Assembly (NCBI RefSeq): GCF_000737325.1
Contig: NZ_CP011125.1
Location: forward strand, 8,494,001 to 8,558,000
Reading direction: 5' to 3'
Source of the DNA: Sandaracinus amylolyticus
GTDB taxonomy: Bacteria > Myxococcota_A > Polyangia > Polyangiales > Sandaracinaceae
DNA: 64,000 nt
Made by a program: the position numbers and the translations under genes. The stretch's first letter is position 1. Each line of letters starts with the position of its first letter. Below, piece after piece: positions 45,594 through 54,930 of this stretch. Below the pieces are notes generated by a model, which had not been told where the DNA came from, ran no database searches, and saw only the letters and a program-made list of their open reading frames with translations.

Positions 45594-47744
45594 TTATCCG
45601 GGAGGTTCCTGTGACGGCGAGGTGTCGTGAGGCGGCGGCGAGGTGGGAGTCGTCGAGTCGGAGGGACATCGGCGCTCACAGGCCCGCAGCGCCGCGCGCG
45701 CGTCGTCGAGCTCGCCTGTGCACGTCGCTAGCGCAGCATGCGCCTGCGCTCCTGCGTCGCGTGCGTCGTCGCGCTCCCGGGTGCGCGTCGCCAGCGCGGC
45801 AAGCGACTGCGCTCCTGCGTCGAGCGCATCGTCCCGCTCCCGGGTGCGCGTCGCCAGCGCAGCAAGCGCCTGCGCTCCTCCGTCGAGCGCGTCGTCCCGT
45901 TCCCTGGTGCGCGTCGCCAGCGCAGCAAGCGCCTGCGCTCCTCCGTCGAGCGCATCCTCCCGCTCCCGGGTGCGCGTCGCCAGCGCGCCGCGCGCCTGCG
46001 CTCCTCCGTCGAGCGCATCCTCCCGCTCCCGGATGACCCGAGCAAGCGCCTGCACTCCTGCGTCCAACTCGCGTCGCATTCGGGCAAGCTGCTGCGCTCC
46101 CCCATCGACCGCGTCCCGCGCCTGGTCGCGCTCCGCTGTACGCGTCGCCAGGGCACGCATTCCCCCATCTACCGCCTGGTCGTGCATCGTCTGTGCACGC
46201 GCGTCGGCTTCGTGGACGAAAAGGCGGAGCTCGCTCTCGATCCGGCTGATGTGCGCCTCGAACGCCTCACGCTCCTGCGGCTCGGTGACCTGCCCGATCG
46301 CGTTCCGCAGGACTGCGAGCTGGTCCTCGACGCCTCGTACGTCGTCGCGCGGCGCCTCCGGCGCGAGCTGCGCTTCCAGGTCCCTGATCCGCTGCTCCCG
46401 CTCCGCGCTCACGACCGACACCCCGGCGACGGCCACGAGCGCGACGATCACCGTGACCGCCGCCGCCAGGAGCACCGCCCTGTGGCGACGTGTGCGCGCG
46501 GCGAGCTCGCTCGCGTCGAGGAACGCCTGCTCTTCGAGCGTCGCCTCGTTCTCGACGAGCCACTGCCTCGCGCGCGCCAGCGCGTCGCCGCGCAGCAAGT
46601 GACGCGGTGCCCGGCCCGACCCGAGCCACTCGCGGCTGACGTCGCGATACGGGCGCTTGAGCAGCGCCTCTTCGCGATCCAGCCATCGTCGGTCGAACGC
46701 TTCCTGGATGAACTTGCCGCGGAGCTCGAGCCGCAGCCGCGATGCGTCGCCCTCGATCGCGGCGCGGCGCGCCAGCCCGACGAACCAGAGCAGCTCGCCT
46801 GCGTCGCGCTGTGCGGCATCGCGCGCGTCGACGACGGGGAGCTCCCCGTCGAGCAGGCGCCGGTAGAGCGACAGCGCCTGCGCGCGCTGCGCGGGCGGAG
46901 CGTGAAGCTGCTCCATCTGATCGCGCATGAACGCGAACAACGCGTCGGCGTCATTCGGCTTCTGGGTCCTGCTCCTGCCCAACAGGTTCTGGGCGGCCGC
47001 GTGAACCCGCTGATCGACCGAGCCCTCTCGCTCTCCTCGAGCGATCGCCTCGCACAGGCGCTGGAACAGGTAGGGATGACCGCCGGTCCACTCGCCGAGC
47101 CGATCGGCGAGCACCGGGATGTCGATGGTCCCTTGGAGCTCGCTCTGTTCGAGCGCGGCCCTCATGCCCGCGGGGTCGAGGTCGCGGAGGTCGACATTCG
47201 GCAGGCGCGTGACTGCAGTCGCGGCGGCAGGCCCGAGATCGCTGGGCCGGCACATGCCAGCTAGCGCGACGCCGAGCCGACCTCCAGCCCGTTCGCTGAG
47301 CTCGAGCAGGGTGCCGAGCACGTCGCCCGCGAGCTGCGGTCCGAGGAAGTTGACCTCGTCGATCAGGAGCACGAGCGGCTTCGGCCCCGCGAGTGCCGCG
47401 GCGAGCACGCCGGTCAGGCGCGCGCGGAGCTCGCCCGGCGGGGGCTCGGGGACCTGGAGCTCGCTCGCGAGCTGTTGGACGATTGTCTTCGCGTGCTCGG
47501 CGTCGCTCACGTCGCGCTCGCGGTCGCGCTCGGGCAGTTTGACGTAGCCGACCCGCCGGCCCTCGCGCTCGAGCTCCGCCTGCGCGAGCAGCAACGCGCT
47601 CGTCTTGCCGAGCCGCGCCGGGCCGAGGACGGTGCACGCTTGGCCTTTGCGCAGTGTGTCGATGAGCGCCGCGATCTCGCGGCGCGGCACGAACAGGTCG
47701 CGGCCGACGCGGACCGGGCGCCCTGCGACGAAACGAGCACTCAT
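45594..47744 (-). CDS. AAA ATPase with one membrane span and 21-residue coiled-coil repeats (module copy 1)
   Basis: 716 residues from ATG 47744. FVAGRPVRVGRDLFVPRREIAALIDTL leads into P-loop GPARLGKT (41-48) and Walker B KPLVLLIDEVNFL, then a sensor-like GGHPYLFQRLCEAI, as in AAA_14/STAND-like conflict ATPases. One membrane span lies at about 423-445 (AVLLAAAVTVIVALVAVAGVSVV). Beyond it is a coiled coil ending in five 21-residue repeats (RERDDALDGGAQALAALATRT) and a Ser/Thr/Pro tail. The likely role is nucleotide-controlled sensing or scaffolding at the membrane. The gene follows its small partner by 4 bp. It is paralogous to 48559-50568. Confidence 0.8.
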   Translation of the reverse strand: MSARFVAGRPVRVGRDLFVPRREIAALIDTLRKGQACTVLGPARLGKTSALLLAQAELEREGRRVGYVKLPERDRERDVSDAEHAKTIVQQLASELQVPEPPPGELRARLTGVLAAALAGPKPLVLLIDEVNFLGPQLAGDVLGTLLELSERAGGRLGVALAGMCRPSDLGPAAATAVTRLPNVDLRDLDPAGMRAALEQSELQGTIDIPVLADRLGEWTGGHPYLFQRLCEAIARGEREGSVDQRVHAAAQNLLGRSRTQKPNDADALFAFMRDQMEQLHAPPAQRAQALSLYRRLLDGELPVVDARDAAQRDAGELLWFVGLARRAAIEGDASRLRLELRGKFIQEAFDRRWLDREEALLKRPYRDVSREWLGSGRAPRHLLRGDALARARQWLVENEATLEEQAFLDASELAARTRRHRAVLLAAAVTVIVALVAVAGVSVVSAEREQRIRDLEAQLAPEAPRDDVRGVEDQLAVLRNAIGQVTEPQEREAFEAHISRIESELRLFVHEADARAQTMHDQAVDGGMRALATRTAERDQARDAVDGGAQQLARMRRELDAGVQALARVIREREDALDGGAQARGALATRTREREDALDGGAQALAALATRTRERDDALDGGAQALAALATRTRERDDALDAGAQSLAALATRTRERDDARDAGAQAHAALATCTGELDDARAALRACERRCPSDSTTPTSPPPHDTSPSQEPPG
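45717..46031. repeat. Five 63-bp tandem repeats in the ATPase gene
   Basis: Five in-frame copies encode the 21-residue unit RER(E/D)DALDGGAQALAALATRT; the middle copies are almost identical, implying recent expansion. Upstream units (near 46032-46190) are degenerate versions of the same unit. Confidence 0.75.
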
Positions 47745-47748
47745 GATT

Positions 47749-48525
47749 TCACCTCGCCAGCTTCGACAGGAGCGGCACGGCCAGCGTGGGGTTGCTAGGC
47801 GAACCGGCAACCAAGCCCCAGCTCCGAAGCTTCAGCCACTCGTCGGGCCGGAGTGTCCCACCAGGCAGCTCGAAGAGCGTCTCCAGCGTCCCGCCCTCGA
47901 TCTCGCGGCTCAGTGTCCGCACCCAGTCGTCGAACGGACAATCCGACCGTTTGGGATCGAGCGCGTGCAGCACGGGCATCCCGCGCGCGACGGCAGAAAG
48001 CACTTGGAGCATCAGGTACGGGTGACCGCCCGTCAGCGTGCGCACCGTGGTGAGGTCGGCGCGGCTGATCGGCGCGTCTAGCGCGGCAGCCAGTGACTGC
48101 GCCTCTGCCGAGCTGAGCGGAGCCACCGCGAACGGGGTCACGCGCGCGAGCAGGTACGGCGGAGAGAACTCGAGTGGCTCGAGGGTCGAGACCAGCACCA
48201 GCCTCACGGGCTCCACCTTGCCCCTGACGATGTCGATCACCCAGTTGTCGATCGTCTGGAACAGATCGACCGGCAGCTCCTCGAGACCGCTCAGCACCAG
48301 AACGCCGGCATCCGCACGTCGGTCCTTCACGACCGAGGGCACCTCCGGGGCGCTGACCCAGCGCACGCGCCCGTAGCCCGCGAGCCGCGTCATCGCGGTG
48401 TGCTTGCCGTACCGTTTCGGCCCATGGACGAGCACGGAGTTCGGGATGCCCTGCTCGGGTTTGACGGCGAGCGCGTTCTGAACGGCTGTCTCCCAGGCGC
48501 GCTTCAGCGGCGGAGCGGAGGTCAT
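47749..48525 (-). CDS. Small partner with altered P-loop (module copy 1)
   Basis: 258 residues from ATG 48525 (GTG 48528 possible). SVLVHGPKRYGKHTAMTRL resembles a Walker A, but the residue after the Lys is His (GKHT), so nucleotide binding is uncertain. VLVLSGLEELPVDLFQTIDNWVIDI has the look of a Walker B region, and GGHPYLMLQVLSAV matches the sensor helix of AAA_14-like ATPases, as in the adjacent ATPase. It probably forms a heteromeric complex with that ATPase, 4 bp downstream. It is ~70% similar by eye to 50572-51351. Confidence 0.75.
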   Translation of the reverse strand: MTSAPPLKRAWETAVQNALAVKPEQGIPNSVLVHGPKRYGKHTAMTRLAGYGRVRWVSAPEVPSVVKDRRADAGVLVLSGLEELPVDLFQTIDNWVIDIVRGKVEPVRLVLVSTLEPLEFSPPYLLARVTPFAVAPLSSAEAQSLAAALDAPISRADLTTVRTLTGGHPYLMLQVLSAVARGMPVLHALDPKRSDCPFDDWVRTLSREIEGGTLETLFELPGGTLRPDEWLKLRSWGLVAGSPSNPTLAVPLLSKLAR

Positions 48526-48558
48526 CACCGCGAGTGTCGCCGACGTCGAGCGGCCGCT

Positions 48559-50568
48559 TCAAGGACGCTCAGGTCTGAGTTCCTGCTCGCACGTCGCAAG
48601 CGCCGCGCGAGCCTGGTCACGCTCCTGCGTGCGCAACGCCAGCCCAGCATTCGCCTGGTCGCGCTCGGTACGAGCCTGGTCGCGCTCTCGCGTGCACGAT
48701 GTCAGCGCAGCACTCGCCTGATCGCGCTCCTGGATGCGCGTCGTCAGCGCCGCAAACGCCTGAGCGCACTCCTGGGTGCGCGTCGCCAGCGTTGCGAGCG
48801 CCTCGTCGCGCTCCGCCGTTCGCGTCGTCAGGTCCCGGCGCGCATCATCACGCTCGTGCGTCCGCGAGGCCAGCGCGTCGCGCGCGTCGTCGCGTTCCCG
48901 CGTTCGCGTCGTCAGCGCTCGATACGCCTCCTCCGTGTGCGTCGCCAGGTCGCGGAGCGCATCGTCGCGTTGCTGCGTGCGCACCGCCAGATCGCGTCGC
49001 AGCGCTTCGCGCTCCTCGATGATCGTCTGTGCGTGCGCGTCGGTTCCTCGGACGTAGAGTTCGAACTCGCCTTCAATCCGGCTGATGTGCGCCTCGAACG
49101 CCTCACGCTCCTGCGGCTCGGTGACCTGCCCGATCGCGCTCCGCAAGGCTGCGAGCTGGTCCTCGATGCCCTGCACATCGCCGCGCGGCTCCACCGGCGC
49201 GAGCTGCGCTTCCAGATCCCTGATCCGCTGCTCCCGCTCCGCGCTCGTGACGGACAGCCCGACGACGGCCACGAGCGAGACGATCACCGTGGACGCAGTC
49301 GCCAGGAGCGCGACCCTGAGGCGGCGTGTGCGCACTGCGAGCTCGCTCGCGTCGAGGAACGCTTGCTCCTCGAGCGTCGCTTCGTTCGCCGCGAGCCACT
49401 GCCTCGCGCGCGCCAGCGCGTCACCGCGCAGGAGGTGTCGCGGCGATCGGCCGGACGCGAGCCACTCACGGCTCACATCGCGAAACGGGCGCTCGAGCAG
49501 CGCCTCTTCGCGGTCCAGCCAGCGCCGGTCGAACGCCTCTTGGATCAACCTGCCGCGGAGCTGGAGGCGCAGCCGCGACGCGTCACCCTCGATCGGGACG
49601 CGGCGCGCCAGACCGACGAACCAGAGAAGCTCGGCCGCCTCGCGCTGCGCCGCGTCGCGCGCGTCGATGACGGGAAGCTCCCCATCGAGCAGGCGCCGGT
49701 AGAGCGACAGCGCCTGGGCGCGCTGCGCGGGCGCTGCGTGAAGCTGCTCCATCTGATCGCGCATGAACGAGAGGAGTGGATCGGCGTCCTTCGACTTCTG
49801 CGCCTTGTTCCTGCCCAACAGGTTCTGGGCGGCCGCGTGGACCCGCTGATCGACCGAGCCCTCTCGGTCGCCACGCGCGATCGCCTCGCACAGGCGCTGG
49901 AACAGGTAGGGATGACCGCCGGTCCACTCGCCGAGCCGATCGGCGAGCACCGGGATGTCGATGGTCCCTTGGAGCTCGCTCTGTTCGAGCGCGGCCCTCA
50001 TGCCCGCGGGGTCGAGGTCGCGAAGGTCCACGTTGGGCAAGAGGGCCAGGGCGCTTGCCGCGGCAGGCCCGAGATCGCTGGGCCGGCACATGCCCGCGAG
50101 CGCGACGGCGAGGCGGCCGCCAGCGCGCTCGCAGACGTCGAGTAGGGTGCCGAGTACGTCGCCCGCGAGCTGCGGTCCGAGGAAGTTGATCTCGTCGATC
50201 AAAAGCACCAACGGCTTCGGCGCCGCGAGCGCCGCGGCGAGCACGGCGGTGAGGCGCGCGCGGAGGTCGCCCGATGGGCGGTCGGGGATCTGAAGCTCTG
50301 TCGCGAGCTGTTGGACGATGTTGTTTGCGTGCTCGGCATCGCTGACCTCCCGCTCATGGAGCTTGAGATAGCCGACGCGCCGGCCCTCGCGCTCAAGCTC
50401 CTCCTGCGCGAGCAGCAACGTGCTCGTCTTGCCGAGCCGCGCCGGGCCGAAGACGGTGCACGCGTGGCCTTTGCGCAGCGCATCGATGAGCGCGGCGATC
50501 TCGGGACGCGGCACGAAGAGATCGCGGCCGACGCGGACCGGGCGCCCTGCGACGAACCGAGCTGCCAT
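48559..50568 (-). CDS. AAA ATPase with one membrane span and 14-residue coiled-coil repeats (module copy 2)
   Basis: 669 residues. The first ~480 are nearly colinear with the product of 45594-47744: P-loop GPARLGKT at 41-48, KPLVLLIDEINFL, GGHPYLFQRLCEAI, then a membrane span (ALLATASTVIVSLVAVVGLSV). The C-terminal coiled coil differs: it uses a ~14-residue repeat (ALTTRTRERDDARD and variants) instead of 21. So the ATPase half is conserved while the coiled coil has diverged. It starts 3 bp after its small partner gene. Confidence 0.8.
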   Translation of the reverse strand: MAARFVAGRPVRVGRDLFVPRPEIAALIDALRKGHACTVFGPARLGKTSTLLLAQEELEREGRRVGYLKLHEREVSDAEHANNIVQQLATELQIPDRPSGDLRARLTAVLAAALAAPKPLVLLIDEINFLGPQLAGDVLGTLLDVCERAGGRLAVALAGMCRPSDLGPAAASALALLPNVDLRDLDPAGMRAALEQSELQGTIDIPVLADRLGEWTGGHPYLFQRLCEAIARGDREGSVDQRVHAAAQNLLGRNKAQKSKDADPLLSFMRDQMEQLHAAPAQRAQALSLYRRLLDGELPVIDARDAAQREAAELLWFVGLARRVPIEGDASRLRLQLRGRLIQEAFDRRWLDREEALLERPFRDVSREWLASGRSPRHLLRGDALARARQWLAANEATLEEQAFLDASELAVRTRRLRVALLATASTVIVSLVAVVGLSVTSAEREQRIRDLEAQLAPVEPRGDVQGIEDQLAALRSAIGQVTEPQEREAFEAHISRIEGEFELYVRGTDAHAQTIIEEREALRRDLAVRTQQRDDALRDLATHTEEAYRALTTRTRERDDARDALASRTHERDDARRDLTTRTAERDEALATLATRTQECAQAFAALTTRIQERDQASAALTSCTRERDQARTERDQANAGLALRTQERDQARAALATCEQELRPERP

Positions 50569-50571
50569 CGT

Positions 50572-51351
50572 TCACCTCGCCAGCGTCGACAAGAGCGGCA
50601 CCGCCAGAGTGGGATTGCCAGGCGAGCCGTCGACCAAGCCCCAGCTCCGCAACCTCATCCACTCGTCGGGCCGGAACGCCCCGCCGTACCTCGGCAGGTG
50701 GAACAGCTCCTCCAGCGTCCCGCCCTCGATCTCGCGGCACAGCGCCCGCACCCAGTCGTCGAACGGGCAGTCCGACCGCTTCGGATCGAGCGCGTGCAGC
50801 ACAGGGACCCCGCGCGCGACGGCGGAGAGCACTTGGACCATCAGGTAGGGGTGGCCGCCCGCGAGCGTGAGCACGGCGCTGAGGTCGGCGGGGCTGATCG
50901 CCGCGCCGACCGCAGCGGCCAGTGAATGCGCCTCGGCCGAGCTGACCGGAGGCACGGCGAAAGGGGTCACGCCCGCGAGCAGATACGACGGGGAGAACTC
51001 GAGTGGCGCGACGCTCGAGACCAGCACCAGTCTCACCGGATCCGCCGTGCCTCTGCTGATATCGATTGCCCAGTCGTCAATCGTTTGCAGCAGGTCGACC
51101 GGCAGCTCCTCGAGACCGCTCAGCACCAGCACGTCGGCGTCCACGCGGCGGTCCTTCACCAGCGCGGGCACCTCGCGTGCGCTGGCCCAGCGCACGCGCC
51201 CGTGGCCCTCGAGCCGAATCATCGCGGTGTGTTTGCCGTACCGCTTCGGCCCGTGGACGAGCAGTGGGTTCGTGAACGCCTGCTGGGGCTTGGCGACGAG
51301 CGCGGTCCGAACGGCGGTCTCCCAAGCCCGAACGAACGGCAGCGGCGTCAT
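50572..51351 (-). CDS. Small partner with altered P-loop (module copy 2)
   Basis: 259 residues from ATG 51351 (a longer ORF to 51510 would overlap rdrA and has an Arg-rich leader). LLVHGPKRYGKHTAM has the same His-substituted Walker A as copy 1, with VLVLSGLEELPVDLLQTIDDW and GGHPYLMVQVLSAVARG conserved. It is the first gene of the minus-strand run, head-to-head with rdrA across 134 bp. Confidence 0.75.
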   Translation of the reverse strand: MTPLPFVRAWETAVRTALVAKPQQAFTNPLLVHGPKRYGKHTAMIRLEGHGRVRWASAREVPALVKDRRVDADVLVLSGLEELPVDLLQTIDDWAIDISRGTADPVRLVLVSSVAPLEFSPSYLLAGVTPFAVPPVSSAEAHSLAAAVGAAISPADLSAVLTLAGGHPYLMVQVLSAVARGVPVLHALDPKRSDCPFDDWVRALCREIEGGTLEELFHLPRYGGAFRPDEWMRLRSWGLVDGSPGNPTLAVPLLSTLAR

Positions 51352-51420
51352 CGGTGCGAGTCTGCGCGCTCCGCGACGCGGCTGTCGACTTCTCACCCGG
51401 CGAGCGCTCCGCGAGGTGGC

Positions 51421-51485
51421 GGACAATTTTCCGCTCACGCGGCCGTCGCGTACAATCTCGCGCCGACACGACACGAGGGGGTCGC
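51421..51485 (+). promoter_or_regulatory. Candidate rdrA promoter region and Shine-Dalgarno
   Basis: TACAAT at 51451-51456 is a good -10 hexamer for rdrA; a matching -35 is poor (TTTCCG at 17-bp spacing). GAGGGGG (51474-51480) is the ribosome-binding site for the GTG at 51486. The 134-bp region 51352-51485 also must hold the start signals of the divergent run. Confidence 0.35.
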
Positions 51486-54400
51486 GTGCCCGATCAGGTC
51501 TTCGCTCCACGACGAGAAGCGTCGGTCTTCCCGTACGACGAGCTCATCTCGGTCCAGCAGCAAGCGGTCGTTCGCATGCTCGACCTGCTCGCCGCGATGG
51601 CCACGTCGGACCTCAAGGGACCACACCCACGGAGCCGCGATACGCGCTTCGCCGCGGCGGTGGACTTCGAGCGCGAGAACCGTGTGATCCTCATCGACGG
51701 GTCGCGTGGATCCGGCAAGACCGCGGTGCTCGTGTCGCTGATCGAAGGCCTCGCGGCCGCGGCGTTCGGGGGCTTCCGGAACGACCGGGACGAAGCGGCG
51801 GCGAAGTACGACGCGCGGACGAGAGGGTACGTCGAGCTCGTCGAGAGACGGGAAGCGCGCGGCCGGATCATCCCGCTGCCAATCCTCGATCTGCAGCCCC
51901 TCCCAGACGGCGCGAACCTCGGTGCCTTGGTGATCGGACGCTTGCTCCGAGTCGCCGAGGAGCTCGGCAGCGAGCGACGCTGCGGCGAGCGCGGGGCGTC
52001 GCCGCCGCGCCGCGATGGCGAGGTGGACCGCGGAGAGCGCGAGAAGCTGGAGCGCGCGAGCGAGCAGCTCGCGCTCTCGCTCGCGAGCTGGGATGGCACG
52101 GCGGGCGCGCGCAAGGCGCACGTGGAGCCCTCCGTCTACGCGATGGAGCTGATCGAGGAAGCGCGCCTGGGGCTCGATCTCGACCTCACGTTCCGGGGCT
52201 TCATGGACGCGCTGTGCAAGCGCTACGAGCGCGGTCGATTCGACGGCTGCGGCGAGCCGCTCTTCGTGATCCCGGTCGACGACGCGGACATGAACCCACG
52301 GCGGATCTGGGAGCTGCTCTCGCTCGCGCGAGTGCTCTACCACCCGCGGCTCGCCTTCATCTTCACGGGAGACTCCACGCTCTTCGAGACGGTGCTACGC
52401 GCCGAGCTGCTCGCGGGTCTCTACGCGCCGTTGCGGAACATCCACCCTCACTGGGCGGAGGGCGCGCGGCTCGAGCCGCACGGCGCGACCGACCTCGCGG
52501 TCCAGCACTACGATCGCGCGATCCCGCCGCACCATCGGTGCAAAGTGGGCCCGATCGCGCCCGCGGATCGCCTCAAGATCTGGAGCGAGGGAGGCGGGCG
52601 CGGAAGCGTGGGTCACGGCACGACCGTGATGCTCGCCCTGCATCACCCGAGCGGCATCCGGCTCGGGGACCAAGAGCTCAACATGGCGCAGCTGTTCACT
52701 CTGGACGGCAAGCGCCCGGGACGGCTCGCCGCGCTGCTCCCGGATCGCCTGCGCGCGCTGCAGGACTTCGTCCGCTTCGTCGCAGATCGATCTCGGAGCG
52801 GTGACGGCACCACGCCGGCAACGACGGTCGCACGGCTCGTTCACGAGCTCTGGCGCGACGCGGTGCGCCGGAGCGGCCTCTCCACGTCGGAGCAACGCGA
52901 GCTCGACGAGGTCGTCACGCTCGGGGAGCGCGGCGAGCTCTCGATCGCCGCGGCGTCCCTGGAGATCCGGCGCGGCTTCCGATCGATCGACGTGATCGAG
53001 CTTCACGGGCCCGCCAGCATCGTGCTCCGCTCTCCGGCGCGAGGGCGTCTGTTCTGGACGAACGCGGCGTGGCGCGAGGACCGAGGGCGCCACGAGGCGC
53101 CGCTGCCGAGCGCGTTGCTCGCGTCGCTCGTGCTCGCGGTCGACGTCGCGTCGACGCGAGGGCGAGCGGCGTTCCTAGGCCGTGCGCCGGTGCCGCGTGA
53201 GCTCGACGGCCTCTTCGTGAAGACCCGCTACGAGCACGGGCGCCGGGAGCCCCTCGAGCTGGCCTGGCCGCAGCCGGAGTGGATGGGCTTCGTCTGGTCG
53301 GAGCGGCTCCGCGACGAGTGGGAGAACGTCGCGAATGGCAAAGGATTCGCCGAGATCGCGTACGACAAGATCCACGGGGGCTGTGTTCTGGCGGTGTACG
53401 TGGGGGCGGTGCTCGCGGCCGCCGGCATCCTCCGCGAGCCGCTCGTCCCCGAGCTCAAGTCGGATCCCGCGAAGGCGTACGCCTTCGTGATCGACCGCAT
53501 CTCGAAAGACCTGCGCTCGGCGTTGCACCGCGACGACCCGGTCCGGCGCTGGGTCGTGGACGCGCTGCCGGTCGTGTGCGCACCGGAGTACGGGCTCGGC
53601 GCGCGCGACGCGAGCGCGGTCTACGACGCCATCCGGGGTGCGGTCCGCTACTGGGGCGAGAACGAGGAGCGCTGGGTCGAGCGCGTCGCACGCCGCCGAG
53701 TGAGGGTGATCGCAGACGCCCTCCGGCGCGCGGCCGCGGCGAGGCGCGACCCGGTGCGCGACGGTGAGGCGGACGAGATCGCGAGCGAGATCGACGCGAG
53801 TGTGTCGGGCTATCCCGTGCGCCAGCGGAGCGCAGACGAGCTCCTCCAGGCGGTCCTCGACGCTGTGCCCGTGGTCCACACCGACTCGTTCACGCGTGAG
53901 GTGCCCGCAACGCTGCTCGGCTACGCGCGAACCCGCCGCCGCGAGGCCCTGCTCGCGCGCACTCCGCCAGCGCTCCAGCAGCTCCTCGCGACGCTGATCG
54001 GCCACGTGCGGAGCGACCCCAAGAAGGGTCCGCGCGACGTGCTCCTCGAGGTCTGGCGCTGGCTGGGCAGGCAGAAGGCGTCGCAGGCGCGCGTGTTCTT
54101 CGACCCGGACCATCCGACCCAGGACGCGTTCCGCGTCGAGCGCGTCGCCGCGGCGAAGCTGGAAGGGGCGCTCTCACGCGTAGCGACGGCGCGGGCGCTC
54201 GAGATCGAGCGCGTGCTGAAGGGCTCGGACGACTCCTCGCTCGACCCGCTGGCCGACACGTTCCTCCGCATGCTGTGGGATCTCTCGCGCGATCTCGGCG
54301 ACGACGACATGCCCTCGCTCGGCGCCAGGGACGTGTGGGACGGCTTCGAGCTCGAGCACCACGTCGCCGACCGTTCGTTCGTCACGAAGTGGCCCGCCCC

Positions 54401-54929
54401 GCCGTGGCCCGCGCTCTACGATTGGGAGCTGATGGACGACCGGTGGTACGCCGCGATCGACCAGCTCGCGCGGCGGAAGCGCCCCCTCGATCAGCCCGTG
54501 GTCGATGCGCTGGCGTTCGTCTTCATCGACGCGTGCGTCTCGCTCGGGAAGAGGCAGCGGACCAGCGGATCGCGGGTCGCGGAGGTCACGCCGATGCCCC
54601 CGAACGAATGGCAGGAGCTCGTCAAGCTCGCCTTCACGCGGAGCTCGGTGGACCACCGCGGACCGCGCTACGAGGCGTGGCAGCGCTGGCTGTACGAAGG
54701 ACTCGTGCTCATGGCGGCGCCCGAGAGCGGGCTCTCGCCCGATCGGGCGTTCTTCCTGCTCGACGCGCTCTCGAACCACAGCCCGGTAGTGCTGCCGTGG
54801 GCCGAGCGCCAGGAGCGCCGGAAGCGCGCGATCGTCGCGCAAGGTCACAAGCCGGCGGTGGCGAACGCCATCCTCCGCGCGATCGACGACGGCGTGCCCG
54901 ATCACCCGTGGCTCAAGTGGGCGCGCTGA
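51486..54929 (+). CDS. rdrA: RADAR system ATPase RdrA
   Basis: 1147 residues from GTG 51486. RVILIDGSRGSGKTAVLVSLI contains P-loop G72-T79, and PLFVIPVDDADMNPRRIWELLSLARVLYHPRLAFIFTGD is the Walker B and sensor region, as in the large ATPase of RADAR. RdrA forms a ring-like oligomer that works with RdrB during phage infection. The identification rests on the ATPase motifs plus the adjacent deaminase, one base downstream. The middle (residues 350-900) has no motif I recognise, and the protein seems longer than RdrA proteins I recall (~900 residues). Confidence 0.82.
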   Translation: MPDQVFAPRREASVFPYDELISVQQQAVVRMLDLLAAMATSDLKGPHPRSRDTRFAAAVDFERENRVILIDGSRGSGKTAVLVSLIEGLAAAAFGGFRNDRDEAAAKYDARTRGYVELVERREARGRIIPLPILDLQPLPDGANLGALVIGRLLRVAEELGSERRCGERGASPPRRDGEVDRGEREKLERASEQLALSLASWDGTAGARKAHVEPSVYAMELIEEARLGLDLDLTFRGFMDALCKRYERGRFDGCGEPLFVIPVDDADMNPRRIWELLSLARVLYHPRLAFIFTGDSTLFETVLRAELLAGLYAPLRNIHPHWAEGARLEPHGATDLAVQHYDRAIPPHHRCKVGPIAPADRLKIWSEGGGRGSVGHGTTVMLALHHPSGIRLGDQELNMAQLFTLDGKRPGRLAALLPDRLRALQDFVRFVADRSRSGDGTTPATTVARLVHELWRDAVRRSGLSTSEQRELDEVVTLGERGELSIAAASLEIRRGFRSIDVIELHGPASIVLRSPARGRLFWTNAAWREDRGRHEAPLPSALLASLVLAVDVASTRGRAAFLGRAPVPRELDGLFVKTRYEHGRREPLELAWPQPEWMGFVWSERLRDEWENVANGKGFAEIAYDKIHGGCVLAVYVGAVLAAAGILREPLVPELKSDPAKAYAFVIDRISKDLRSALHRDDPVRRWVVDALPVVCAPEYGLGARDASAVYDAIRGAVRYWGENEERWVERVARRRVRVIADALRRAAAARRDPVRDGEADEIASEIDASVSGYPVRQRSADELLQAVLDAVPVVHTDSFTREVPATLLGYARTRRREALLARTPPALQQLLATLIGHVRSDPKKGPRDVLLEVWRWLGRQKASQARVFFDPDHPTQDAFRVERVAAAKLEGALSRVATARALEIERVLKGSDDSSLDPLADTFLRMLWDLSRDLGDDDMPSLGARDVWDGFELEHHVADRSFVTKWPAPPWPALYDWELMDDRWYAAIDQLARRKRPLDQPVVDALAFVFIDACVSLGKRQRTSGSRVAEVTPMPPNEWQELVKLAFTRSSVDHRGPRYEAWQRWLYEGLVLMAAPESGLSPDRAFFLLDALSNHSPVVLPWAERQERRKRAIVAQGHKPAVANAILRAIDDGVPDHPWLKWAR

Positions 54930-54930
54930 C

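Noticed and set aside
45717-46031. Regular 63-bp repeats considered as a CRISPR array
   Set aside because: Repeats are in frame, contiguous and without unique spacers; they encode coiled-coil units. No CRISPR array or cas gene was seen in the window.
48400-50145. A 581-codon plus-strand frame over the second ATPase module
   Set aside because: It mirrors the repetitive coiled-coil gene on the other strand and has no start signal or domain.
51354-51485. Upstream extension of RdrA to 51354
   Set aside because: The added residues are Arg-rich and cross the divergent promoter region; GTG 51486 has a good ribosome-binding site.
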